From: Cymbidium sinense
Taxonomy: Eukaryota > Streptophyta > Magnoliopsida > Asparagales > Orchidaceae
Direction: 5' to 3'
Length of the DNA: 64,000 nucleotides
NCBI GenBank assembly: GCA_021442155.1
Contig: CM038215.1
Coordinates: forward strand, 275,516,413 to 275,580,412
The translations under genes and the position numbers were made by a program. The stretch's first letter is position 1. The number at the start of each line of letters is the position of its first letter. This document shows positions 11,746-22,112 of this stretch, piece after piece. The notes below the pieces were generated by a model that saw only the letters and a list, made by a program, of their open reading frames with translations, was not told the DNA's origin and ran no database searches.

Positions 11746-12840
11746 ATCTCAGGTTTTAATTAAGGAAACCATTAGGTTTATGCTTATTTAGTTTATTTAT
11801 TTAATTTTTTTAATTTTAGTTTTTTTAGATTTATTTTTTATTTTTATTTGGTTTAGATTATTTATTTTACTTTATGTTTTTATTTTTTTTTATTTTATTA
11901 TTTTATTTTGGTCTTAGTTTTTTTTATTTTATTTTAGGGTTTAAGGTTTAGGATTGGATTTGGGTTAGGATTGTGATTAGGTTGTATGTTTAGTTTTTTA
12001 TTTGTGTTACTTGGGTTTATGATTTTGATTTTAGTTTTAGGTTAGGGTTTAGGGTTTTTTTTTTTAAAGAAAATAAGCAAACTCAGTTTTACTTTATTTA
12101 TTTTTTATATTTTAGTTTTTTATTATTTATTTTTATTTAAGTTTTATTTTTTTTATTTAGTGTAGTTTACTTATTTTAGGTTTATTTATTTTAGTTTAGG
12201 TTTTTTATTTTAATTTATTTTCTGGTTTAGGTTTAAGCTTAGGTTTATTTCTTAGTTGAGTTTTAATTTTATTTTTTTTTTAGTTTAGGTTTATTTTTTG
12301 ACGTTTAAGTTTAGGTTTTTTTTTTTTACTATTTGAGGTTTTAGGCTTTTATTTTAGGTTTATTTTTAGGTTTTATTTTTTATGTTTAGGTTTATGTTTA
12401 TTTTTAGTTTATTATATTTTATTTAATTTAGGTTTAGGTTTAGTTTATTTTTGGTTTAGGTTTAGGTTTTATTTCTTTTAGTTTAGGTTTAAGTTTATTT
12501 TATTTTCTTTATTTTATCATTTAGGTTTAGTTATTTTAGTTTAGGGATTAGGTATTTTATTTATTTTAATGTTTTATTTTAGTTTTATTTTTTTTAGGTT
12601 TAGGTTTTATTTAATGTTTATTTTATTTTATTTTAAGTTTATTTTATTTCTATTTTATGTTTAATTTCCATTTTAGTTAGGTTTTTATTCTTGGATTTAT
12701 TTTATTTTTTAGTTTAGTTTAGGTTTTTATTTATCTTAGTTTATTTTTATTTTATTTTACTATTTTAAGTAGGTTTAGGTTAAATTTATTTAATTTTAAT
12801 TTACCAGTCAGGTTTTATATTATTTATTTACTACCAGTAA
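11746..12840 (+). repeat. TTTATTTTAGGTTTAGG low-complexity array
   Basis: This is nearly uninterrupted T-rich DNA built from TTTAGG, TTTATTTTA and GTTTAG, with almost no C. At 12050-12090 a T-run followed by AAAGAAAATAAGCAAAC marks an internal junction like others in the window. No coding content was found. Confidence 0.75.
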
Positions 12841-13530
12841 GTTGGGATTTTAGGGCTATGGTGGGCTAGTTTGGCTTCTCAGGTCCTGATCTTGGCCCAG
12901 GCCTGTGGCTCTGGGTTAGCCCAGTTAAGTGGCTCAGGGTGGCCCAGTGGCCCAGAGCCCAGGGCCTGTGGCCTGTGGCCTAGGCCCAGGGCCTAGCCCA
13001 GTAGGGTATGATGAAGATTTAGGGTCAGTGGCCAGGTCAGCCCAGGCCTGGTTGGTTTGCCCAGTTTTGATCTCAGCCCAGCCTGTGGCTCACAGGTCAG
13101 CTGGGCCCAGGTCAAGGGCTGTGGCAGCATCAGCTCATGGTCCATAGTAGGCCCAGGCAGGGTCAGTCTGTGGTCCGGCACAGATCTGGGCAGGTTGGCC
13201 CAGTGGCCCAGGTCACCAGTGATTAGTTCAGCCTTGGGCCCAGGATTTGTGGGTTTAGGGCCCAGTGGGGCCCAGTTTTAGTGTTCTGGGGCCCAAGGCC
13301 CAGCCTCTGAGGATCAGTGGCAGGCCCAGTTGTGGCCCAGACTGTTTGGCCTCAGAGCTAGTAGTCTCTGGGGTCAAGGGCTCATGGCCTGGCTGGCTCA
13401 GCCTGTTTATGATTTATTTATGGTGGCCTGTGGCTCAGGTTTAGGCCTGGTTTGATGAAGTTTAGTGGCTCAGGGCCCAGTCAGTTAGGCCTGGTTAGGG
13501 CTCTTTTAGTCTTTGGCTCAGTGGTCCAGG
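12841..13530 (+). repeat. GC-rich GGCCCAG/GGCCTGTGG island 2
   Basis: These are degenerate repeats of GGCCCAG, CAGGCCTG and GGCCTGTGGCTCAG. Pro/Gly-rich open frames occur on both strands (for example 12929-13147 and 13057-13281), but they follow from base composition and the lack of T-A-A words, not from a protein. It is flanked on both sides by TTTAGG-type DNA. Confidence 0.65.
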
Positions 13531-16500
13531 GTTTAGTTTGGTTATATGTTATTTAGTGTTTCAGGATTATTTTAGGGTAGGGTTTAGGGTTTAGTTTGTC
13601 AATTAGGGATTTTAAATTACAAACATGTTAGTTTATTTAGTTTATTTATTTTATTTATTTTATTTTATTTTTTTTCTTTTTTATTTGTTATTTTTATTTA
13701 GTTTAGTTTATTTATTTTAGTTTCAATTTTTAGTTTAGTTTATTTTTTTAGGTTTAGGTTTGGTTTTATACTTATTTTAATTTAGTTTTATTTTATAATT
13801 TTTAGTTTAGGTTTATTTTTTTATGTTTATTTAGGTTTAGGTTTTTATTTTAATTTTTTAGGTTTATTTCGATCAATTTTAGGTTTGTTTTAGGTTTTTT
13901 AGTTTAGATTTATGTTTATATTTAGATTATTTTATTTTTTAGTTTTTTTTTTTTGTTTTTAATTTATTTTTTTCTAGTTTTTTTTTTTTTTTAGGTTTAT
14001 TTTTATATTTATTTTTATTTTATTTTATTTTATGTTTATTTTATTTTATTTTAAGTTTAGTATTTATTTTATTTTATCTTTTAGGTTTATTTAAATTTAG
14101 GTTTTAATTTATTTTTAGGTCTATTTAGTTTAGTTTTAAATAGGGTTTAGGTAGTGGAGGGTTTAGTGGGTTTAGGGATTGGGCCTGGGTGGATGGTTGT
14201 GGTAGTAGGCCCAGGAAGATCCAAAGCTCAGTGGTTAGTTTAGATAGCCAGGGTTGGGTGTGGCTCAGGTGGGGCCTGTGGTTTATTATTTTTAGAGTAT
14301 TAGGGTTTACATTTGTGGGGTTAATTTTAGTTGTGGATTTAGGGTAGGGTTTAGGGTTTATGTTTTTAAAATTACAAACCCCTTTGTACTTTATTTAGTT
14401 TATTTATTTTAATTTTAATTTTTTTAATATTTAGTTTATTTTATTTTTATTTATTTAGTTAATTTTTTAGGTTTTTAATTTAGTTTATTTTCTTAGTTTA
14501 GGTTAATGCTTATTTTAGTTTAGTTTTATTTAATTTGTTAGTTTTATTTTTATTTTAGTTTTTAGTTTATTTTATTTTTTTATTTTGTGGTTTTATTTTA
14601 GGTTTATTTTATGTTTTATTTTAGTTTATGTTTAGGTTTTATTTTATTATAATTTATTTATTTAGTTTAGCTTTAGTTGATTGGGTTTAGTTTTTTATTT
14701 ATTTTAGTTTAGTTTACTTTAGTTTAGGTTTAGGTTTATTTCATTTTGTTTATTTTATGTTTAGGTTTTTTTTTAAGTTTACTGTTTAGGTTTTAATTTT
14801 TATTTATTTTTAGGTATATCTTTTAGATTTATGTTTTTATTTAGTTTTTATTTGATTTTATTTTAGATTTGTTTTATTTTTATTTTAGCTTAGTTTTATT
14901 TTATTTGGATTTTATTTTAGGTTTATTTTTTTTAGTTTAGTTTAGTTTCTATTTAATTTATTTTATTTATCTTTTTTTTTTGATTTTATTTTATTTTTAC
15001 ATTTAGGTTTAGGTTTAGGTTTTTATTTATTATTATTTTTTTATTTTATTTAGGTTTAGGTTTTTGATTTATTTTATTTTTAGGTTTTATTTAGTTTAAG
15101 TTTAGGTTTAGGTTTTGTTTAGGGTTTGTTTGGGTTTAGTCTTTGTGGATCAGGTTTTAGGGTTTTAGTTTTATTTTAGGGTTAGCATTTTTATTTTTTT
15201 ATTTTTTTTTTAAATTAATTAAACCCCATGTAAATTTATTTTTTTTTAGATTTATATTTGCTTTAGTTTATTTTTGGTTTTTTAAGCCATTTAGTTTTGG
15301 GGTTAGGATTTCAAGCCAGCATCCGTGGTTAAGGTTTGATTTTTTAGGGATGTAGGCTCAGTGGTCCTAGGGCTCCCGCCTTTTAGGGTTAGGATTGGGC
15401 CTGGTCAGGGTTAAAGCAGCCAGTTAGTTTAGGGTTTATGATTTATGGTTTTAGGGTTTAGTGTGATTTAGGGTTTTGGTCCTAGGGTCAGTTTTGTATT
15501 CATTTTGTGGTTTTGGGATTGTGGGTTTAGCTCATTTAGTTTATTTAGGTTTGCCTAGGGTTTTTTTAATTTAAGTAAACGGTAGGTTTAGGTTTATTTT
15601 TATTTTTTTAGTTATTTTTATTTTACTTTTTATTTTGTTTAGGTTTATTTTTATTTAGTTTAGTTTATTTATTTTAGGTTCCTTTATCAATCTTGTTTCT
15701 CTTTATTTTTAGATTTATGTTTATGTTTAAGTTTATTTTAGTTTAGTTTTATTTTATTTTATTTTAAGGTTTAGGTTTTATTTTATTTAGGTTTAGGTTT
15801 AAGTTTTTTATTTTCTTTTAGGTTTAGGTTTTCAGTTTATTTTTTAAGTTTGTTTTTAGGCTTTTATTTTAGTTTAGGTTTAGCTTTATTTTAGTTTATT
15901 ATTTTATTATTTAGTTTTAGGTTTAGGTTTATTTATTTAGTTTAGGTTCTATTTATTTTATTTTATTTTAGGTTTAGGTTTTTTAGTTTAGTTTAGTTTT
16001 TTATATTTTTAAGTTTTTTTAGGTTTATTTTTTTTTTTAGGTTTTTATTTAGTTTTATTTTATTTTATCTAGTTTTTTTTTATTTTATTCTTTTTATTTT
16101 ATTTAGGATTTTAATTTTAATTTAGTTTTATTTTATTTATTTAACTGAATGTATTTCTTTTGTTTTATTTTATTTCATTTAGGTTTAGGTTTAGGTTTAG
16201 TTTAGTTTATTTTTATTTTGTTTTATTTTTTTTATTTTATTTTGGTTTAGGTTTTGTTATTTATTTTATTTATTTAGTTTAGGTTTCAATTTTAACTTTT
16301 TAGGGTTTTAGGTTAGTTTTGGGGTTTGTGGGTTTAGGATTTAAGATTTAGGTTTTAGGGTTAGGGTTTATGGTTTAGGGTTTAGGGTTTAGGGTTTAGG
16401 GTTTGAGATTTAGAGTTTAGGTTTTAGGTTTTAGGATTTAGGGTTTAGGGTTTATGGTTTTTAGGGTTTAGGATTTATAGTTTTTGATTTAGGATTTCTA

Positions 16501-16545
16501 TCTATGGTTCAGGTATTAGTTTAGGGTTTAGAGTTTTTGGTTTTT
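13531..16545 (+). repeat. Long TTTAGG/TTTATTTTAG array with a TTTAGGG core
   Basis: The region is T-rich degenerate array DNA. Several internal junctions have the form T-run, then AAATTA, then AAAC (13610, 14365, 15205, 15568). A short exact run of TTTAGGG units lies at 16374-16403. A small mixed-composition patch is at 15300-15550. I see no genes over the 3 kb. Confidence 0.75.
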
Positions 16546-17015
16546 TTTAATAGAGAAGAAATTTATATTCAACATTTCTTCCATTCGATTTCATCAACTA
16601 AGTAGCTCTCCAAGTTTTCTAAGACACAAGCGAGGACATAGATAAAAAATGAGCAAGCATAGAGAAAATCAAAAACTCTAGATAACTAGAACCATCTCTA
16701 CTACAAAGACAGCCATAAGCAATCTTTTCATTTATTTCTAGTTCCCATCAGAACCACCCTGACCTCTCGAGTAGCGGGATCCACCATCATATCCCCAATC
16801 TCTCCCTCCATGACCACCACTGTTGTAACCTCCATTGCTCCTCCTGCCTCCATAAGCACCACTTCTCCGACAACCACATCCATATCTACTAGCACCTCCA
16901 GATCCCCCACCACCATGACAATAACGGCCGCCTCTGCCTTCATCTCCACCGATAGATCTAGATTGAGCCTGGTTGACGGTGATGTTCTTGTCATCAAGGT
17001 TCTATCCAATCTTAG
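16546..17015 (-). pseudogene. Glycine-rich RNA-binding protein 3' fragment 2
   Basis: The minus strand begins near 17010 with NLDDKNITVNQAQSRS, the last strand of the RRM and the start of the tail in plant GRPs. It continues with GGDEGRGGRYCHGGGGSGG and YDGGSRYSRGQGGSDGN. The 3' UTR and a T-run at the left edge match fragment 1. The Gly frame is nearly intact but starts abruptly within the RRM at the border to CCCTAA DNA, so it cannot make an RNA-binding protein. Confidence 0.75.
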
Positions 17016-17578
17016 GGTTTAAGTTTATTAGGTTTTAGGGAATAAGTTAATTTTTTAATTTATTTAGTTACTTTAGGTTTAGGTTGGGATTTAGGGTTTA
17101 GGTTTAAGGTTTTAGGTTTATGCTTGGGTTTAGAGTTCAGGAGGGGTTGGGCCCAGGGTTTAGGGAAATCAGATTTAGGGTTATCAGGGAGGGTGTGGTT
17201 AGTGTCAGTGTATCAGTTTTAGGGCCCAGGGTAGGGTTTAGTTTAAGGCCCAGGGTTTAGGTTGTGGCCCAGGTAGGTTTAGTTTAGGGCCCAGGGCCTT
17301 AGAGTTTAGGTATTAGTGGGTGAGGTGTGGCTCAGTGGTTTTTAGTTTTAGTTTTTAGATTTGGGGCCAGTGGGTTTAAGGTTTAGGGAGGGTAGTCTAG
17401 GGTTTAGAGTTTAGGATTTAGGAGAGGTTTAGTGGTGGGTGGGTTTAGGTTATGGTAGGGTTAGAGGATCAGATTTGATAGGGATGATTTTAGGTTTAAG
17501 ATTTTTGGGTTTAGGGTTTAGTTTTATTTAGGGTTTTAGGGTTAGGGTTGAGGGTTTGGGGTTTTTAGTTTTCTTTTT
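17016..17578 (+). repeat. TTTAGGG-like array between GRP fragments 2 and 3
   Basis: Mixed TTTAGGG, GTTTAGG and GGCCCAGGG words, with no coding sequence. It ends with GGGTTTTTAGTTTTC and a T-run directly next to the 3' end of the next GRP fragment. Confidence 0.7.
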
Positions 17579-18032
17579 TTTAACAAAGAACAAATTCAGA
17601 TTCAGCAATTCTTCTTTTCAATTTCATCAACCAAGTAACACACCAAGTTTTCTAACACACAAGCGACGACATAGGTAAAAAATGAGCACACATAGAGCAA
17701 ATAAAAAACCTTAGATAACTAGAATTGTCTCTACTGTAAAGACACGGTTCCATAAGCAGCAGATCGGATTGGCCATTCTTCAGTTTCTTCAGTTCCCAAT
17801 AGAACCACCTTGGCCTCTCGAGTAGTGGGATCCACATCATATTCCCAATCTCTCCCTCTACCACCAGCATGGTAATAACCTCCATCGCTCCTCCCGCCTC
17901 CATAACCACCACTACTTCGACTACCAACTCCATATCCACCATCACCTTCAAATCACCAATACCGCTAAATGCTAGGCCTCTGCCTCCACATCTGGTGAGC
18001 TCTGACAGTGATGTTCTCATCAATTCCCATTC
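17579..18032 (-). pseudogene. Glycine-rich RNA-binding protein 3' fragment 3
   Basis: This is very similar to fragment 1, sharing its UTR, SRSSGGYGGGRSDGGYYHAGG and the same Gly frame. It has a small deletion near 17832 and a shortened 5' border near 18000-18030. Fragments 1 and 3 lie 7.2 kb apart within a larger duplicated block (about 10.4-11.9 kb versus 17.6-19.1 kb), so one is a recent copy of the other. No functional product is expected. Confidence 0.7.
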
Positions 18033-18530
18033 TTAGATTTAGGTTTAGGTTTAGGTCTGATTTTGGGGTTTAGGTTTATTTTTAATTTATTTAGTTACTT
18101 TTTAGTTTATGGTCAGGTTTGGGGTTTAGGCCAGGGTTTAGGATTTAGGGTTTAGGGTTTATGCTTTAAGGTTAGGGTTTTAGAGTTTATGCTTTGGGAG
18201 AGGGTTAGGTTATATTTAGGGTTTAGTGGTTTAGGTTTAGTTTAGGTTTATGGTGGGTTTAGGATGCAAAGTGGGGTTTGTAGAAGTCAGTAGGCCTGTG
18301 GTTGTGGTTTAGGGTTTTGTGGTTTAGGGTTTAGGGTTTAGGATTTAGGCACTTTTTTACAAAAAACAAACCCGAGGTTTAAGCTATAATACTTAGTTTA
18401 TTTTTGGTTTTAGTATATCTTATTCTTTTATTTTATCTTTAGTTATATCTTAGTATTTATTTTAGTCAGGTTTATTTTAGTTATCTTTTTAGGCCCAGGT
18501 CATCTTAACTGAGCTTATCTTAATCTTTGG
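18033..18530 (+). repeat. TTTAGGG-like array and T-rich spacer (duplicate)
   Basis: Matches 10836-11299 in order: TTTAGGG words, the junction GCACTTTTTTACAAAAAACAAA near 18350, then TTATCTTAG-type DNA. No gene was found. Confidence 0.7.
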
Positions 18531-18975
18531 CCTAAGCTAGATCTTTAACAGGGTTCAGGCCCAGTTGTGGCTCTAGGATTCCAGGTCAGGCCTGGCCCAG
18601 GCCCAGAGCCCAGGCCTATAGTGGAGGGCTCAGGACCAGGCCTAGACTCCAGCACAGGCCTTCAGTGGCTCAGCCCAGTCCCAGGGCCCAGGTCGGGCCC
18701 AGGGCCTGGGGGTGGCCCAGGCCTTGTGGCCTGTGGTTTTCACATTCAGTGGCCTAGGGCCCATGGCCTAAGCCCAGGCCTAGGGCTCAGGGTCCAGGGC
18801 TCAGGGCCCAGGGCCTGTGGCAGGGATCAGGATGGGGCAAATGCCTCAGGGCCTTATCAGTGAGAGCCCAGGCCAGGGCCTCATGATCTGGCTTGGCCCA
18901 GGATCATGCCTAGGTCAGGGCCCAGGTCAGGGCCAGGGCCCAGGGCCTCAGGGCCTGTGGATTTGACAGGTTTAG
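18531..18975 (+). repeat. GC-rich GGCCCAG island 3 (duplicate of island 1)
   Basis: GGGCCCAGG, CAGGGCC and GGCCTGTGG words in degenerate order. A 98-codon Pro/Gly open frame (18567-18863) is a composition effect. It lies 7.24 kb from island 1, the same offset as the GRP pair 1/3. Confidence 0.65.
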
Positions 18976-19312
18976 TAAGATGGATTTAGTTTTTTATTTA
19001 TTTAGCCATTTAATTTATTTTAATTTTAGTTTTAGGTTTATTTATTTTTTATTTAGTTTATTTATTTTACTTTATGTTTTATTTTTATTTATTATTTTAT
19101 TTGGTCTAGTTTTTTTATTTTATTTTAGGTTTTATTTAGTTTTTTAGGGTTTAGTTTTAGGTTTAGAGTTTAGGGTTTAGGGTTTAGGGTTTTATGGTTT
19201 AGGGTTTAGGGTTTAGAGTTTAGGGTTTAGGGTTTAGGGTTTTTTTGGTTTAGGGTTTAAGGTTTGGATTTAGCGTTTAGGTTTTAGTTTAGGGTTTAGG
19301 GTTTTTGGCTTT
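18976..19312 (+). repeat. TTTATTTTAG array passing into TTTAGGG units
   Basis: T-rich array DNA. Near-exact TTTAGGG units appear around 19165-19250, followed by GTTTTTGGCTTTTTTTAAGAG at the GRP border. Confidence 0.75.
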
Positions 19313-19810
19313 TTTTAAGAGACAACAAATTCAAATTCAACATTTCTTCTTTTCAATTTCATCAAACAAGTAACACACCAAGTTTTCTAAGACACAAGCA
19401 ATGACATAAATTAAAAATGAGCACGCATAGAACAAATCAAAGACCCTAGATAACTAGAACCACTTTAGTTTCTTTGGTTCCCATCAGAACCATAAGCAAT
19501 AGCGAGATCGGATTGGTCATTCTTCAGTTTCTCTAGTTCCCATCAGAACCACCATGGCCTCCAGAGTAGCAGGATCCACCATCATATCCTTGATCTTTCC
19601 CTCTGCCACCACCACGGTTGTAACCTCCATCACTCTTCCCGCCTCCATAACCACCACTACTCTGACTACCACCTCCATATCCACCAGCACCTCTAGATTT
19701 CCCACCACCATTGTGATAACTGCCGCCTCTGCCATCGCCTCCACCCCCAGATCTAGACTAAGCCTAATTGAGGGTGATGTTCCTGTCTTCAAAGTTCTGC
19801 CCATTCTTAG
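19313..19810 (-). pseudogene. Glycine-rich RNA-binding protein 3' fragment 4
   Basis: The minus strand starts near 19808 with NGQNFEDRNITLNQA, then SRSGGGGDGRGGSYHNGGG and a Gly/Tyr tail (GGYGGGKSDGGYNRGGGRG). The right border falls in CCCATTCTTAGGG, the same place as in fragments 5 and 6. One stop follows NQA. The UTR is slightly rearranged, with a short duplicated stretch near 19465-19550. It has no RRM N-terminus, so it is a non-functional gene fragment. Confidence 0.75.
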
Positions 19811-20055
19811 GGATTAGGTTTAAGTTTATGTTTATTAGGTTTTAGGGCTTAGGTTTATTTTTTAATTTATTTAGTTACTTTAGGTTTAGGTTAAGAGTTT
19901 CAAGTTTAGGGTTAGGTTTATGTTTATTTTATTTTGTTTATTTTAAGTTTAGGTTTTTTTTAGTTTAGGGTTTAAGTTTTATTTTTTATTTATTTTTAGA
20001 TTTTATTTTTACTTTAACCTTTTAGGTTTATGTTATTATTTAGTTTTTATTTTAT
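19811..20055 (+). repeat. TTTATTTTAGG leader fused to gag, copy B
   Basis: T-rich array ending TTTAGTTTTTATTTTATTTAGG, directly followed by gag sequence. The same fusion is seen before copies C and D, so this array is part of the amplified unit. Confidence 0.75.
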
Positions 20056-21190
20056 TTAGGGTTTTGTGCCACCTTCCTTCAAGATCTTTGATGGCAGTGG
20101 GAACCCACGATAACACATTGCACACTTTAAAGCTGACTGTTGCAGCACCAGTGGCAGCAATGCACTCCTCTTCTACCTTTTCATCAGCAGTCCATCAGAT
20201 GTTGCTTTTGATTGGTACGCCGAACTGCCCAATGGTTTGTGGAAGACTTTTGCTGAGTTGGAGCACCTTCTCATCAAGAGGTTTCTTTTTCGCCAGAGGG
20301 TGATATGACCTCATTATAGAGAAAAAACACAACTTTTGTTGATTACATTGTTAGGTGGCAACCCGAGCATGAAATGCAACCAACTCTCAACAAAGACATG
20401 CCATTGAAATTATTTCCAAGAATATCCATGGCCTAGTCGCCTTCATGCTTAAGGGTTTTACCATCAAAACATTCGAGAAATTAATCAACAAGGCAACTAG
20501 CTTACAAAAGGAAGCCAAATAGTTGCCCATCCCTGACCAATCATCTACGCCCAAGCCACAAAAGGTGTTTGAGAAGAAGCTAGGGATAGTTGTGTTAGTG
20601 GACAGAGGAAAGTAGCCAGCCAGAGTTCAGTATGAGAGACTACGAGTTTAGCAACCTCCTTTGTGACCTCCTCTTCCACCACGTTAGCCATCATACCGGC
20701 CACCACAGTCCCACAACGACTATTTCCACCACCTCAGTAGCCTACCTAGTAGCAGTATTCATATCCATCGCTAGGTATCGACTTTCCACCTACTCTTGCC
20801 AATAGATTGAATAAGCCTTAATCATTCAAGAGGGAGATAGTTAGAAAATTCTTTAAGAATCTCTTAAGGAAACTTGACTTTCAGTTACCAGAGCCTAAGA
20901 GGCCGGAGGAAGTGGGCAAGAGCGATAATCCTAGTTATTGCCCCTACCAACATATGTTAGGCCATATTTGAGAGGATTGTGTCACTTTTAAGGACTAGCA
21001 TGAGCGCAACTACAAGTTGGGAGCCATAGTTATCCTTAAGGAATACTTATTTGAACAACCATCCAGTTCTGTTAGAGTAATATTTGGGCATACTTGTGAT
21101 CCTCTTAAAACTAAAGAAGGTTAGGATATCTCTTTATCTTGAACCTCTAAGAAGATCATTTCTAAGATCAAGAAGCTTTTCTTGTAGGTG
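20056..21190 (+). pseudogene. Gag (capsid and zinc knuckle), copy B
   Basis: In-frame pieces read PPSFKIFDGSGNP at the start, then AFDWYAELPNG and KTFAELEHLLIKRF near 20205-20290. This is the retrotransposon gag family core (FDWY...TF.EL...F..RF). Near 20939-20980 a knuckle-like motif CPYQHMLGHI..DC is seen. In copy C the second ligand is His, so the family motif may be C-x2-H-x4-H-x4-C. Gag would form the capsid that packages element RNA. Frameshifts near 20115 and 20300 and several stops break it. Confidence 0.75.
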
Positions 21191-22112
21191 CCTGAAGTAG
21201 CTCAAATCTCTAACACTAAGGAATGTTTGTTAGTTGCAAAAGACAATTGAGGGAGGAAGATAGCCCAACAGTAGTAGTAGCTCACCATACTTGCTCGGGA
21301 TAGTCTAGTAGCACAGCCACCGTCCGAGTCCAATACTGCCTCCACCATTGTAGCTATCACCTCTTCTACTAGTTCCTCTACTACCGGTAGGAGCATTGTA
21401 TCTACAAACAAGGGCACTAAATCCTTACTCTGCTTACTTTACTTGATTTCTACAGAAAGTTGATTTTATTTATATATTATCTACTTCTGATGCTCTTGAT
21501 TTTATTCCTATTGAAAGCTCACCAAGTCTAAATAAAAATAATAACACTAGTAGTTTCAATCCTTTCCTTTCTGATCAAGGTTGGACTATCCTTCTCTGAA
21601 TCAATTATGTTCACCTCTTGAGATTGACTTGGAGTCAACTAACTCTGAGGATCCCATAAGAGAGGTTGTAGGTCTGCCCGATGAGAAGGTAGAACTTTCC
21701 TCAAGCTCATCATTCCAAGAAGTCAATGAAGTCAACCTACACAGTGGCAAAGTTCTACCTCCTAGGGTAGCACCTCGTGATAAGAGTGGGTCATTGGTTC
21801 CAGTTAGCATATAGCCCCTCCATAGGATGCTCCACCTATGGATATGCTTGTGGAGGACCAAGCCAGAGTTGATTACAATGTCCTAGCTCACCTTAGAAAG
21901 TTTCCTACTTAGTTAAGCATATATAATGCCCTTGTCATATCCAAAGAGATGAGGGAATCTCTAATCAAATCCTTACTTGATCTAGAGATATTCTTGGCTT
22001 AATTGATAGCTATGAAAGATGAGTCATGCCACTTGAAGGACATCTTAGGAGTTACATTCAGTGATGAAGACTTACTCCTAGGGATGATCGAGCACAATCG
22101 TCTAGAGTGGCC
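21191..22112 (+). pseudogene. Gag C-terminal/pre-protease region, copy B
   Basis: A Ser/Thr-rich linker (near 21330-21420) is followed by an acidic open stretch (21581-21814: EIDLESTNSEDP, SSSSSFQEVNEVNLHSGKVL). The conserved lead-in to protease comes next: RVDYNVLAHLRKF near 21867-21905 and DEDLLLGMIEHNR near 22063-22102. Plant gypsy elements have TDEDLQLG..HNRPLY just before the protease active site. The frame then joins unrelated noncoding DNA at about 22112, so the active site is missing in this copy. Confidence 0.7.

Noticed and set aside
12929..13281. Pro/Gly/Ser-rich open frames in the GC-rich islands (also 18567-18863)
   Set aside because: They occur in overlapping frames on both strands of degenerate GGCCCAG repeats, with no domain, start context or conservation. 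Composition explains the absence of stops.
16728..17022. Long open frames on both strands over GRP fragments (Met/Val/Glu-rich on minus; Thr/Ser/Ile-rich on plus)
   Set aside because: Alternative frames of GGT/GGA-rich codons. The Gly-rich minus-strand frame matches a known protein family, the others match nothing.
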